DNA of 46,102 nucleotides, taken from positions 1-46,102 of IMG/VR virus record IMGVR_UViG_3300049893_001422. One strand, written 5' to 3'. Made by a program: the position numbers and the translations under genes. The DNA comes from a virus. How positions within the stretch are numbered: position 1 is the stretch's first letter; every line of letters begins with the position of its first letter. Positions 7,772 through 17,300 of the stretch are shown here, one piece after another. The notes under the pieces were generated by a model that saw nothing but the letters and a program-made list of their open reading frames with translations, was not told the DNA's origin and did not search any database.

Positions 7772-7929
7772 CCGAAGAGGAGAAAGTCATTCACCATGTT
7801 ACGGAAATGGTGTCGCGTTTGACCGATGATCAGCGCGAACATTTTCTCCGTCATTTCAAGGGGGTGCTGACGGCCCTGGGAGGACTCACTGAACGATGCC
7901 TCTCGATTAAACCAATTCAACGCACATAA
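7768..7929 (+). CDS. Small hypothetical protein, scaffold-coupled
   Basis: A 53-residue frame (begins MTEEEKVIHHVTEMVSRL) that overlaps the scaffold stop by four bases (ATGA), the same coupling used by neighbouring genes. It is helical and charged, with an amphipathic N-terminal half (LTDDQREHFLRHFKGVLTAL). No family is recognised. The coupling and a protein-like composition support it. A role in head assembly is only guessed from position. Confidence 0.5.
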   Translation: MTEEEKVIHHVTEMVSRLTDDQREHFLRHFKGVLTALGGLTERCLSIKPIQRT

Positions 7930-7970
7930 AGATCGCTGCCCTGCCAGCTTCGCGTCTGCGCCGTTGGTTG

Positions 7971-7991
7971 CTCCTTTTGATCTAGAAGGAG
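7971..7991 (+). promoter_or_regulatory. Hairpin covering the capsid ribosome binding site
   Basis: CTCCTT (7971-7976) can pair with AAGGAG (7986-7991), which is the ribosome binding site of the major capsid gene starting at 7998; the loop is 9 bases. The 68-base gap before the capsid gene is otherwise featureless. The fold could limit or time capsid translation. This is inferred from complementarity only. Confidence 0.4.
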
Positions 7992-7997
7992 TCACAG

Positions 7998-9005
7998 ATG
8001 GCAACAATCAATACAACGGTCCTTTCGCTACTCGACCATGCCAAACGACGGGATGCGAGCGGCAAAACGGCGAAAATCGTCGAATTGCTTTCGCAAACCA
8101 ATTCAATCCTGCCCGATATTCCGTGGCTGGAAGGCAATTTGCCGACCGGACATCGGACGGTGATCAGAACGGGCCTCCCCAGCGTGGCCTGGAGACTGCT
8201 CAACTCAGGTGTGCCTCCCAGCAAGTCGCTGACAGCTCAGATCGACGAGCAATGCGGCATGTTGGAAGCGTATGCCGAAGTGGACGTTGACCTGTGTAAG
8301 CTCAACGGCGATGAAGCGTCGTTTCGCCTTTCTGAATCTTCGGCTTTTGTCGAAGCGATGAATCAGGAAATGGCGCAAACGGTGTTTTACGGGAATTCCG
8401 GTGTCGCGCCGGAAGAATTTACCGGCCTCTCGGCTCGGTATAGCGCGATTTCAGGCGCGACGAACGGCTCCAATGTGCTGAGCGGTTCAGGGTCAGGGTC
8501 CGACAACTCTTCAATCTGGCTGGTGGGCTGGGGGCCGAATACCTGCCACGGCATTTTCCCGAAAGGGTCGATGGCAGGGCTTCAGCACAAGAATCTCGGT
8601 GAAGTGACGATCGAGAGTGCAGCCGGTATGGGCAACGGGAACCGGATGCAGGCGTATCGAGATCATTGGCAATGGAAGTGCGGTATCGCGTTGCGCGATT
8701 GGCGCTACGTGGTACGCATTTGCAACATCGACATTTCAAACTTGGTCGCAAAATCATCGGCTGCTGATTTGATCGAGCTGATGATTAAGGCCATTCATCG
8801 GATTCCGTTCTTGGAGTCCTGTACGCCGCGCTTCTACATGAACCGAACGGTCTTTCAGATGCTCGACATCCAGCGCAGGGATGATGTGCAGACTGGAGGG
8901 CAGTTAGGGTATGTGGATGTTGACGGCAAGATGGTGAGGTCGTTCAGGGGCATTCCGATTCGCACCTGCGATGCCTTGCTGGAGACTGAGGCCACGGTTT
9001 CCTAA
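7998..9005 (+). CDS. Major capsid protein (Epsilon15 gp7-like)
   Basis: A 335-residue protein in the capsid position, following the scaffold and preceding a Bbp16-like protein. The sequence pattern is that of the Epsilon15/BPP-1-type HK97-fold capsid proteins. It has an N-terminal helix (TVLSLLDHAKRRD), then LLSQTNSILPDIPWLEGN, a P-loop-like GHRTVIRTGLPSVAWR stretch, and EQCGMLEAYAEVD. A long core contains FYMNRTVFQMLDIQRR, and the protein ends with FRGIPIRTCDALLETE, the usual capsid ending. The start follows AGAAGGAGTCACAG. It should form the icosahedral shell. The assignment is strong from both context and these features. Confidence 0.9.
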   Translation: MATINTTVLSLLDHAKRRDASGKTAKIVELLSQTNSILPDIPWLEGNLPTGHRTVIRTGLPSVAWRLLNSGVPPSKSLTAQIDEQCGMLEAYAEVDVDLCKLNGDEASFRLSESSAFVEAMNQEMAQTVFYGNSGVAPEEFTGLSARYSAISGATNGSNVLSGSGSGSDNSSIWLVGWGPNTCHGIFPKGSMAGLQHKNLGEVTIESAAGMGNGNRMQAYRDHWQWKCGIALRDWRYVVRICNIDISNLVAKSSAADLIELMIKAIHRIPFLESCTPRFYMNRTVFQMLDIQRRDDVQTGGQLGYVDVDGKMVRSFRGIPIRTCDALLETEATVS

Positions 9006-9045
9006 GAGTTACGCAATCACCTTCGCGTGAAGAAAGGGGTTCACT

Positions 9046-9489
9046 ATGTACGTAGACTCTCAAAATCTAATTTCGGATGCTCAGGCTGTGTCAGCCGATG
9101 CGGTGTCCACGAATACCATCGACCTTGGGAACGTGACACCGAAGAACGAGATCGGATCGGGTGAGCCGATGTGTTTTGCGGTGCAGGTCGATGTCGCCGC
9201 AGACGTTGCGAACGGAGACGAAACGTATGTGTTCGAGGTTATTCAGTCAGCGAACGCAAACTTGTCGTCACCTGACATTCTGATGCAACGTGAAATTGCC
9301 AGGGCGTCTCTGACGGCTGGCAGTATTCATTTCTTGCCGATTCCTCCAGGGTCGGTGACGAAGAGATACCTGGGGATGAATTACAATGTCGGAGGCACAA
9401 CGCCGTCAGTAACCGTGACGACGTTCCTGATTCCGATGAGTCAGATCGACACATTCAAGGCTTACGCAAAGGGTTACACGATTTCGTAA
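9046..9489 (+). CDS. Bbp16-like capsid-associated protein
   Basis: A 147-residue protein beginning MYVDSQNLISDAQAVSADA and continuing STNTIDLGNVTPKNEIGSGEP, the typical opening of the Bbp16 family named after phage BPP-1. That family is encoded directly after the capsid gene and is regarded as a structural or decoration protein. The rest is beta-rich, with ILMQREIARASLTAGSIHFLPIPPG and a C-terminal PMSQIDTFKAYAKGY. The leader GAAAGGGGTTCACT precedes the ATG. Together with the portal and capsid it ties the head module to Epsilon15/BPP-1-like podoviruses. Confidence 0.85.
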   Translation: MYVDSQNLISDAQAVSADAVSTNTIDLGNVTPKNEIGSGEPMCFAVQVDVAADVANGDETYVFEVIQSANANLSSPDILMQREIARASLTAGSIHFLPIPPGSVTKRYLGMNYNVGGTTPSVTVTTFLIPMSQIDTFKAYAKGYTIS

Positions 9490-9514
9490 CTCTTTCGTAG
9501 CGATTCATTTGTCC

Positions 9515-9546
9515 GTGCGCCAGACATCTTCGGATTTCTGGCGCAC
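9515..9546 (+). terminator. Strong hairpin with UUCG tetraloop after the capsid module
   Basis: GTGCGCCAGA (9515-9524) pairs perfectly with TCTGGCGCAC (9537-9546). Inside, ATC-TTCG-GAT adds three more pairs capped by a very stable UUCG tetraloop. No T-run follows (CTGCATAAAGG), so it may be a partial terminator, an RNA-stabilising 3' end or a processing site that separates highly expressed head genes from the next block. Confidence 0.6.
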
Positions 9547-9566
9547 CTGCATAAAGGAGAGGCGAT

Positions 9567-9815
9567 ATGGGTATCAAGGTTCGCGCATTTGGAGGATTCG
9601 CAGGAGAGAGAAAGTCGGTCGGGTATTACGATTTGAAGCGCCGGTATCCTGGAGATGAGTTTGAAATCCAGTCTGAATCTGAATTCAGCCCGAAGTGGAT
9701 GGAACGCTTAGACGGGCCTCCTGTCGGGCCAGCGGTTACGCAACTTGGGTCAGGAGATGAAACGGAAAAGACAGAAGAAAAGACCAGGAAAGTCTCAAGG
9801 GGAAAGCGAGGGTAA
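9567..9815 (+). CDS. Small hypothetical virion-arm protein
   Basis: An 82-residue protein, MGIKVRAFGGFAGER at the start and a strongly charged C-terminus (ETEKTEEKTRKVSRGKRG). Similar short proteins with the FEIQSESEFSPKWMERL type of segment occur after capsid genes in many phages, but no function is known. The ATG follows AAAGGAGAGGCGAT, a strong ribosome binding site. It ends four bases before the next gene. Confidence 0.7.
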   Translation: MGIKVRAFGGFAGERKSVGYYDLKRRYPGDEFEIQSESEFSPKWMERLDGPPVGPAVTQLGSGDETEKTEEKTRKVSRGKRG

Positions 9816-9819
9816 TGAC

Positions 9820-10176
9820 ATGAAAACGGTATTTTTTGCGGTTTTCGCATGTATCTTAGCGATGTGTTCGATCGCTTCCGCGATCGAGCCTCGCTTCTCG
9901 TACAGGGCGGTCTCGTCGGATACGCTGGTCGTATCAGGAGCAGGATTGCTGCATACCGTTGCGTGTAACAGCGATGCTGCGGCTACGGCAGGGTCGATTA
10001 TCCTCTACGACAACACAGCGGAGTCAGGGACCGTCCTATGGAGCTGGACGGTTTCGGCGGTTGAGTATCAACCGTTTTCAGTGATTCTCGATGCGGCCTT
10101 TGCGACCGGCCTCTATATCGGATATACGACAACGGCAGACGTGAATTGTACGGTGACGTTCAGAAAGAATAGTTAG
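9820..10176 (+). CDS. Exported phage structural-type protein
   Basis: A 118-residue protein. Residues 1-21 form a classical Sec signal peptide (MKTVFFAVFACILAMCSIASA, given here in outline: Lys at 2, hydrophobic core, Ala-x-Ala cleavage site before IEPRF). The mature part is beta-rich and includes SIILYDNTAESGTVLW and GLYIGYTTTADVNCTV, a pattern known from small phage virion or decoration proteins that normally lack a signal. A longer frame from 9745 is rejected because it overlaps the previous gene and would bury the signal. The mature protein should reach the periplasm or outside. It is the first member of a block of exported proteins. Confidence 0.7.
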   Translation: MKTVFFAVFACILAMCSIASAIEPRFSYRAVSSDTLVVSGAGLLHTVACNSDAAATAGSIILYDNTAESGTVLWSWTVSAVEYQPFSVILDAAFATGLYIGYTTTADVNCTVTFRKNS

Positions 10177-10185
10177 GGAGGGCTT

Positions 10186-10638
10186 ATGCCTGGATCGTTC
10201 ACAATAGATCAGATACGCGATGCAGCATCGGCGTTTCTTGATTCCGTTGATATGGTGATCGACGCGCAAAAGACGGCGAAGGAAGCAAAGGTAAATGCGG
10301 AGAACGCAAAGAGAGATGTCGAGGCTTGTGCCGAACGCTGCCAAAGGATGATGCGGGATGCGAAAGCGTGTGAGGATACGGCAGCGAAGGTCAAGAAAAA
10401 TGCCGAAGATATGGCGGTTGAAATCGAGGCTAAAGCCAAGGCGAAGCACGATCGCGTTATTCAGGAAGCGAACGCGGCGAAAAAGAAGGTCGACGAGCAG
10501 GTGGCTTCAGCGAAAGCTAATCTACTTGCGTTGAACGCGCAGATCGAGGCAGGGAAAGAGGAGCTTCATGCGTTGACCGAGAAGCTTAGCAAAGCCAGAG
10601 AGAACGTCCATCAATTATTCCTGGCTCACGCAGGGTAA
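10186..10638 (+). CDS. Coiled-coil protein
   Basis: A 150-residue protein, almost entirely helical from residue 25 on. It is rich in Ala, Lys and Glu with heptad-like spacing (KTAKEAKVNAENAKRDVEA, then EEIEAKAKAKHDRVIQEA-type segments). Such rods occur as virion spacer proteins, tail-fibre shafts or chaperones in phages; which applies here cannot be told. No signal peptide, unlike its neighbours on both sides. The ATG follows AGGGAGGGCTT. Confidence 0.65.
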   Translation: MPGSFTIDQIRDAASAFLDSVDMVIDAQKTAKEAKVNAENAKRDVEACAERCQRMMRDAKACEDTAAKVKKNAEDMAVEIEAKAKAKHDRVIQEANAAKKKVDEQVASAKANLLALNAQIEAGKEELHALTEKLSKARENVHQLFLAHAG

Positions 10639-10640
10639 TC

Positions 10641-11159
10641 GTGGCGCATATATCGTTTGACAGAAATGGGTTGCACCAATTTGTCAAGCCTAATGCCGGA
10701 GAAGCTTTGCCGGTACAGGTGTTTGGCGGCGGGGTGGCCGATGGGGCGATTGTCGATGGTGAGTCCTCGATAAAAGCCACGGTCAAGGATTACGCAAACT
10801 CGAACCCGCTTACGGTTGTTCTTGTCGATACGAACGGCGATCCATACGTAGCCTCCGGCAGCGTTTCTACTCCTCCAGCCACATCTACACGCTCGTCCGT
10901 CAATGATAGCGCTACTGCCGTATCATTGATTGCATCCAACTCTGGGCGCAAAGGTCTGATTATTACGAATGACAGTAGTGCGCGATTATTTGTCGGACTT
11001 GGGACAGTCGACCCAACGACTACAGATTATACGTTTGTGATTCATGGTGGTCAGACATGGGAAATGCGTCCCGATGCGGTGTTCACTGGTCAACTCAAAG
11101 GCATATGGGAGACAGATCCTAATGATGGCGCAGCGCGTATTACTGAGCTTACTGCTTAG
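10641..11159 (+). CDS. Phage virion-type beta protein
   Basis: A 172-residue protein beginning at a GTG two bases after the preceding stop (TAATCGTG), behind a weak GCAGGG. The first half is beta-rich with ALPVQVFGGGVADGAIVDG and a repeat-like VTV pattern. The second half, with NSGRKGLIITNDSSARLFVGLG and HGGQTWEMRPDAVFTGQLKGIW, matches the style of small phage virion proteins found in the capsid-to-tail region. No signal peptide. Its last 38 bases overlap the start of the next, exported, protein in another frame. Role unknown; virion decoration is likely. Confidence 0.6.
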   Translation: MAHISFDRNGLHQFVKPNAGEALPVQVFGGGVADGAIVDGESSIKATVKDYANSNPLTVVLVDTNGDPYVASGSVSTPPATSTRSSVNDSATAVSLIASNSGRKGLIITNDSSARLFVGLGTVDPTTTDYTFVIHGGQTWEMRPDAVFTGQLKGIWETDPNDGAARITELTA

Positions 11160-13212
11160 CGCGATTCTCTGTGGACATGCTTTCGCGCAAGGCGTAACAG
11201 CGGTTCATCCGGTCAAACCTAACGGCACGGCTCTCTTCCCTGCAGCTTTTGCTTCCGCCGACAATATCTCCAATCAGACCGCAACGGCAATCCACGGTTA
11301 CATGATGGTGTACGACGGTTCAGCGTGGGACCGATGGACCGGCGCGGTGACGCAAGGCGGAACGTGGAATATCGGAACGGTTACGACCCTGACAGGAATT
11401 ACTAATCCTGTGACGGTGACGGACGGAGCTGGGGCGCTCAATGTCATTGTGGATTCAGGCTCTGTAACCGCGAATGCCGGGACGAATCTGAATACTTCAG
11501 CCCTGCTAACGGCTGCTCAGCACGACGCCGCATTCGGTACGGCAGGAGCCGCAGACGCTCAAGTGCGTACAGTCCAAGGCATTGCCTCAATGACCCCGCT
11601 GCAAGTGCAGTCGAATAGCGCGAATCTTGCGACGGAAGCGACGTTAGGGAACGTCCTGACTTCATCTAACTTTGCTGCCGCGTTCGGGACTGCTGGAACG
11701 GCGGATTCTCAGGTGATGTCGGTGCAAGGCATTGCGTCCATGACGCCATTAACCGTTACGGCCACTAATCTAGATGTGCAAATCGGGGGTTCTGATTCCC
11801 TGACGATTGGGACCTTTCCTGATAACGAACCATTTAATGTCGCGCAATTCGGTGGATCTAATGTAGTGACCGGCGCTGGTGCAGGTGGCGCGGGCATACC
11901 CCGCGTGACGGTATCCAATGATTCTACGGTAACGGCCAATCAAGGGACCGCTGCTGCAACGACAGCAGGATGGCCGGTGATTAGTGGGACCGTGACACGA
12001 GGATCGGCGGCGTGGACTTCGGCGACGGGGGTGGATACCGCCGTTTCGGTTGCGGTCACGGGGTATGGTGCGGTGTTGGTGGTGTTAAATCAAACCACGA
12101 CTCTGACAGCGGGATCGATCAATTTCGAGTACAGCGATGATGGCGGAGCGACGTGGTATGCCGCACCGGGGATTCAACAGAACGGGCCTTTTCAGTTAAC
12201 TTCTTACGGATTTCAAGCAAACACGAAAGAGCAATTCCGTTTCAATGTGTCGGGAGCCACAAATTTTCGCGCTCGGTTGAATCCGGTTATTACAGGGTCA
12301 GGGACGGTCAATGTTGGCGTAAATGTTATGGCGATGCCATCAACAGAGCGTTCGATTGTTTCACAAGCTACGGCGTCAAATCTCAATGCTCAGGTTCAAG
12401 GGGCTGCGGCATCTGGGGCTACGAAATCCGGCAATCCAGTGCAGACTGGTGGTGTATTCAATACCACGCCTCCGACCGTGAGCAATGGACAAGCGGTGGA
12501 GGCGCAATATACGGCGCGTGGAGAAGCCCATACCGTGATTCGTGATGCCGCTGGAAACATTCGAGGGGTCAATGTCACGGCTGGCAACGCGCTGCAACAG
12601 GATGTGACCTCAATCGCGGGGACGGCGGTCGGGACTGCGGCGGCAGGCATTCAAAAAGTCGGGGTCGTTGGGAATGCGAACGGCGCGTTCGATGCCGCGA
12701 ACAATGCGGCAGCTCCTGCAAACGTGCTGGTCGAAGGATGGGAAACCGCCACACAAACGACAACGCAACCCACAGCGGCCACAGCAGGCAATGTGCGGCG
12801 GGGTGTGGCCCGCACCGATGGGGCTCTCTATGTCGTTCCCGGTGGGCCAGTGCAATGGCAATGTAATTTGGGGGGTATTGGGACGACGCTCACAGAATGC
12901 AAAGCGGCACCTGGTGCAAGTTTGCGATTGTACATTACCGATATTGTGGCTGTCTCAACGACCACCACATCCGGATTATTCACCTTGCGGTTTGGAACAG
13001 GGACGAATTGCGGAACTGGAACGGGCAATCTCTTTTTTGCTTCCGCGTCCGCCACGCTTCCGAACGCTCCGAATAACGCAACGGGAGGGCCAGGTGCGAC
13101 GATTATGAATTTTACGACCCCGATTGCTGTCACAGCGAACAACGCCGTCTGTGTACTTGGCGTGGCGACAAACACAACGAACATTCAAATTTCTGGCTAT
13201 ACGGCCCCATAA
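11122..13212 (+). CDS. Exported repetitive fibre-like protein
   Basis: A 696-residue protein. It starts at the ATG at 11122 (GGAG 10 bases upstream; frame open further upstream). The N-terminus is a Sec signal peptide: MMAQRVLL, a Leu-rich core, then CGHAFA before QGVTAV. The mature protein is low in charge and rich in Thr, Val, Ala, Gly and Asn. It contains two near-identical segments around residues 135-160 and 183-210 (AAFGTAGxADxQV...VQGIASMTPL, bases about 11524 and 11671). A central module (GYGAVLVVLNQTTTLTAGS, FEYSDDGGATWYA) is typical of phage-associated beta-sandwich domains. The C-terminal part has paired Cys and ends ISGYTAP. It looks like a secreted or virion surface fibre. Confidence 0.65.
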   Translation: MMAQRVLLSLLLSAILCGHAFAQGVTAVHPVKPNGTALFPAAFASADNISNQTATAIHGYMMVYDGSAWDRWTGAVTQGGTWNIGTVTTLTGITNPVTVTDGAGALNVIVDSGSVTANAGTNLNTSALLTAAQHDAAFGTAGAADAQVRTVQGIASMTPLQVQSNSANLATEATLGNVLTSSNFAAAFGTAGTADSQVMSVQGIASMTPLTVTATNLDVQIGGSDSLTIGTFPDNEPFNVAQFGGSNVVTGAGAGGAGIPRVTVSNDSTVTANQGTAAATTAGWPVISGTVTRGSAAWTSATGVDTAVSVAVTGYGAVLVVLNQTTTLTAGSINFEYSDDGGATWYAAPGIQQNGPFQLTSYGFQANTKEQFRFNVSGATNFRARLNPVITGSGTVNVGVNVMAMPSTERSIVSQATASNLNAQVQGAAASGATKSGNPVQTGGVFNTTPPTVSNGQAVEAQYTARGEAHTVIRDAAGNIRGVNVTAGNALQQDVTSIAGTAVGTAAAGIQKVGVVGNANGAFDAANNAAAPANVLVEGWETATQTTTQPTAATAGNVRRGVARTDGALYVVPGGPVQWQCNLGGIGTTLTECKAAPGASLRLYITDIVAVSTTTTSGLFTLRFGTGTNCGTGTGNLFFASASATLPNAPNNATGGPGATIMNFTTPIAVTANNAVCVLGVATNTTNIQISGYTAP

Positions 13213-13226
13213 AAGGAGCGTTACTC

Positions 13227-13982
13227 ATGTGGAGACTGATCATTGCGAGCTTAGTTAGCAGTTTAACCATCGTCACGGCGTTGAAGGTCATGGAACCGTC
13301 AATGGTGGAAGGTCAGTCGGTGCTGAATTGCAACCTCGTCCAAATCAACGGCGCGTCCGTCAACGGTTATAACGCGACACTGAAACTCAAGATGCTGGAC
13401 GTGCAGAACAACACCGGACCCGCGATTAAAGCGGTGGCGACCGGCCAAGATCAAGCCGGTATTTACGCACAAGGACATAGTAACGGGCATGGCATCCTAG
13501 CCCTTTCAGCGGGCGGCGCTGGCGTGGGGTCTGGGTTGTTTGTCCAGGGCAACGACAATGGCGGAGATGGCGCGAATTTTCAGGGACGTGGCATTGGAAC
13601 AGGGGCGCAATTTAACTCGCTCGGATCAGGGCCAGGTGCCTTCTTCCACGGAGCGGCAGGAGCCTCTGGGGTGGGCATTTATGGCGGCACGAATGGTCCG
13701 GGGCTCGACATTCTCGGCTCATTTGGGGGCGGCGATGCGATTGGGATGTTTGTCCGAGGCGGGGGAACCGGCACCGGCCTGGTCGTTAAAGGAGGCGATA
13801 GTGGCGGATCTGGACTCCATGCCGAAGGACGTGGGGCCGGACAAGGCATTGTCGCGTACTCGACCGGCTCGCACGGCGCGATGGTGTCCTCGTTCGGCGG
13901 GAACGGCACCGGCCTCGCCTTGAATGGGCATAATGGCAACGCGGCCATGATGTTGAACTGGCAACCGATGTTTGCACACTAG
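13227..13982 (+). CDS. Exported glycine-rich repeat protein
   Basis: A 251-residue protein starting MWRLIIASLVSSLTIVTALK, an uncleaved signal-anchor or signal peptide. The rest is about one quarter Gly and built of irregular 12-20-residue repeats with the pattern GxGLxVxGxGxGGxG (for example IGMFVRGGGTGTGLVVKGG and GLHAEGRGAGQGIVAYS), suggesting a beta-helix or polyglycine-type fibre. It ends NWQPMFAH. The ATG follows AAAAGGAGCGTTACTC. Neighbours are also exported. Function unknown; receptor binding, adhesion or virion decoration would all fit. Confidence 0.65.
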   Translation: MWRLIIASLVSSLTIVTALKVMEPSMVEGQSVLNCNLVQINGASVNGYNATLKLKMLDVQNNTGPAIKAVATGQDQAGIYAQGHSNGHGILALSAGGAGVGSGLFVQGNDNGGDGANFQGRGIGTGAQFNSLGSGPGAFFHGAAGASGVGIYGGTNGPGLDILGSFGGGDAIGMFVRGGGTGTGLVVKGGDSGGSGLHAEGRGAGQGIVAYSTGSHGAMVSSFGGNGTGLALNGHNGNAAMMLNWQPMFAH

Positions 13983-13990
13983 GAGACATT

Positions 13991-14383
13991 ATGAAAGCAT
14001 TTCTCATTCTACTGATTGCTGTGCTGGCTGGATGCACTACTGTTCACGATCTCGGTGGAGGCCGCTATATGGTCCCTCGCGTGGCGGAAGTGCGATCTCC
14101 ATTTGGAACTAATGCCGGTTTTGTGATGCTGGAAACCTGTGATGGCATTCCCCACGATGCGTCATGGACTGAACCCCTGGCTGGCGCCACGGAGTACCGG
14201 AACTGTCAACCGTATACGGCATGGATTCCGATTAGCTCACAAGGTCAAGGGGGGCAGATTCTATCAGGGATTCTTCAGGCGGGAGCCTTGGTCGGAGCTG
14301 GGGCATTGATACAAGGACCGTCAGCAGCGGCATCCGTTAGTCAATCTATCGTGGTCAATCCCGCAACGAAGGGGAAACACTAA
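13991..14383 (+). CDS. Small lipoprotein
   Basis: A 130-residue protein with a clear lipoprotein signal: MKAFLILLIAVLAGC, lipobox LAGC, predicted acylated Cys15. The mature part has two more Cys (at about residues 50 and 69) that might form a disulfide. It ends with an Ala/Gly-rich hydrophobic segment (SGILQAGALVGAGALIQG) resembling a Gly-zipper membrane segment. It probably resides at the cell envelope. Its stop overlaps the start of the giant protein gene (TAATG), implying translational coupling. Phage lipoproteins of this sort often act in exclusion or in lysis, but no specific family is recognised. Confidence 0.7.
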   Translation: MKAFLILLIAVLAGCTTVHDLGGGRYMVPRVAEVRSPFGTNAGFVMLETCDGIPHDASWTEPLAGATEYRNCQPYTAWIPISSQGQGGQILSGILQAGALVGAGALIQGPSAAASVSQSIVVNPATKGKH

Positions 14384-17300
14384 TGATCGTCCATCTACTG
14401 GTGCTGTTGTTGCTGCTGGTGGCGTCCCCGGCTTGGGCCACGGTGCTAGTCACGCAAGACTGGGACTCCATGCCTGGTGCCCCCTGGTCGTTCGGTGGAG
14501 CTTCGACCACTATTGACGCCAGCGCAGGGAGTCCTAGCGGCGGCGGTGCGCTCAAAATTACCTGCTTCCAACAGACATTGACCCAATTTTCAACGTCCTG
14601 TGGACGAGCTGAAATTCCGGTCCCTGGGGCTCTAGACGAAGTGTGGTTCGGCTCATGGTCGAAGTGGTCGACTAACTGGGCATGGCATCCGATTGCGACG
14701 AAGTACGACTACATTTTCCAACAGCCAGATCCGGTCTGCGGACACAATGACAATCTGTTGCTGGCTAACTATCCAGGTTCGATTGGTGGTCCGTCAGGCG
14801 GATTGTTGCCGACAGCTCAAATGGTCTGGAACCATAACAATCCCGGCAGTTGTGCCATTCCTGGTACGTACAATATGCCGATTGTGCAGAACTTCCAGTT
14901 TGTCCCTGGAAACTGGTACTGGATTCAGCACCATGTCAAGGCAGGGGGCGCCGGAGCCTGTAACGGCATCTATGAGCAGTTTGTCGGAACAGCATCGACG
15001 GGGGTGACCGTTCGGGTGGTGTACGAACCGAACCTCTGCTTACGGAGCCCAAACAGTGCGGCTGGGTGGTCGATCTTTCAGCATTCACTCGAATACGGGG
15101 GAAGTGGCCCAGCCACGATTCCTGCGGATCAGTACCAGTGGCGCGATCATTTCGTGATGGCGACGACCCAGGCGGAAACGAATATGCCTGGTGGCGCTCC
15201 TCCGACACCGGATACGACTCCGCCGACCCAAGTGACGGGGTTGACGGTCACAGCGGTTTCATCGACGCAGAATAACCTGGCATGGTCGGCATCGAGTGAT
15301 AATGTTGGCGTGATTGGTTATCAAGTGGAACGCTGTGCGGGGGCTGGATGTACGAACTTCTCTGCGCTGCAAAGCGTTCAAACGACAAGTTATCAAAATA
15401 CTATTCCAGCAGCAGATACCTCATCCTACTTTCATACTCAAGAGTGGGAAACGCGGCCTGGAGCGCCGTGGAGTCATACATCGCCATCTATACCAAGTGT
15501 GGCCTGTCCTCCTAGCGGTGGAGCCAGTCCTGCCGGTGGTTGTGCGCTAGTGATGAATTTAGCGGCTGGAACTTATGGGACAAGTCAAAGCGGAGGGATT
15601 TCAGAGTATGCGTTCTCTCCTGGCCTCACTGAATTTTACGCTGGGCATTGGGTCAAATTTTCAACGCCTTATAGCTGGAACCCTATCCATAACAAAATAG
15701 ACTACATCTTTGGTGACAATGGAGCAGGCGGTCTTTGCTCCACGTCCATAAAGCTAGGTTCTGGCGGCAGTCCGCTTGTGACGGAATCTACGTGCGATCC
15801 ATCATTGGTCAGCAATAATATGGGCACCCTAACGATTTCACCTGGCACATGGTATTGGTTGGAAATTCATGCCATTGCCAATACGCCAGGGGTGTCCAAT
15901 GGAACGCTGGAAATCTGGGTAGACGGTGCGCTGTATCTTCGCTATACCAATCGTCGTTTTCGTGAAACGAGTGCAGGATTTGTTAGTTTCAAGCATTCCC
16001 CAGAATGGGGCGGATCTGGCGGCACGATTGCCCAGAATCAGTTTATTGCTTTCGACCATACTATCTTATCTACGGCCAGGATCGGATCGCCGCAAGCATC
16101 GGCAACTCTCTATCGCTATCGCGTCCGTGCCGTGGATGCGGCTGGCAACCTTGGCCCGTATTCCCAGCCAGCCGATGTGACTACGCTTCCTGATGGTAGC
16201 GGTGGTGGTGGTGGAACGGGACCAATCACTTATAACGGTTTGCAATCCGCCGATTGCCTCTCGGCGTCGTCATGTAGCGCGTCCGTGACTGTGGCCTCAG
16301 GGAACAACCGTGTTCTCGCGGTGGTGGTCTATAGTCGCCACACGAACAACACCAATGCCTTTATCAATACCGTCTCGTATGGCGGGGTGAACCTCACGAA
16401 GATCAACGATGTCTCGGTCTGGAACGGGGTCGATACCAACATGCGGGCGAGCATTTGGCGGTTGATTGCCCCCACAGTGGGGACCGCCACGCTTGCCATT
16501 ACAGCTTCAGGTTCCAGTGAATACTTGGGCTTCTCAGCGTTACCCCTCTACGGGGTAGATCAAACCGTGCCGGTGGATGCCGATGCAACGGGGTCCTCGC
16601 TGGCAGGGGCGGCCCTGAGCGCGACCGTTACCACCCAAACAGCCCATGCCCTTATTTTGGACGGGGCGCTGGGGCGTGACGACCTCGGCCTTACGGTCGG
16701 GGCTGGTCAAACCATGCTCCGTGACATCATCGTGGCTCCTGGCGCTAATACGGACGGCTGGGGCGTCTCGGTGGTCGATGATAAGGCGACGCCTGGGGCT
16801 GAAGCGATGAACTGGACGCAGGCTGGGGCGGTGCCGTGGGTACTGACCACAGCAGCCTTCCGTCCGGTCAGTGCCACGCCGACTGGCCCACCGACAATTA
16901 CTGGCCTGACCCCTACTACGAAGGATGCGAGCCTCACGTTTGGGGCCGTCAAGCCAGACAAGGTTCGGTTCCAGACGGAGTTCGGCAGTGAAACAGTCTG
17001 GATCGCAGACTTGTTGACGAAAACAATAGTGGCCTCTGATTCATTAGATCGTGCCGATGGCGCAATCGGTGCGGACTACACCACGATCTCAGGATCAAGT
17101 GCAGTCCAGATCAGCTCACTGATGGCGCGGGTGCCTGCACTTGCAACGAATACAGGATCGGTACGAAACGATACTCTTGGGAACGATCAATGGGTGTCAA
17201 TGGGCGTCCGTCATTTTACGGGTACAGTCGATCAATACCTCGTCCCGCTTCTTCGGTTTGATCCGGCCACAACGTCGGGCTATGCCTGCGTGTGGGGACG

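Noticed and set aside
12376-12597. Frames on either strand inside the repetitive 11122 gene
   Set aside because: They arise from the low-complexity Ala/Thr/Val/Gly coding and have no start signals.
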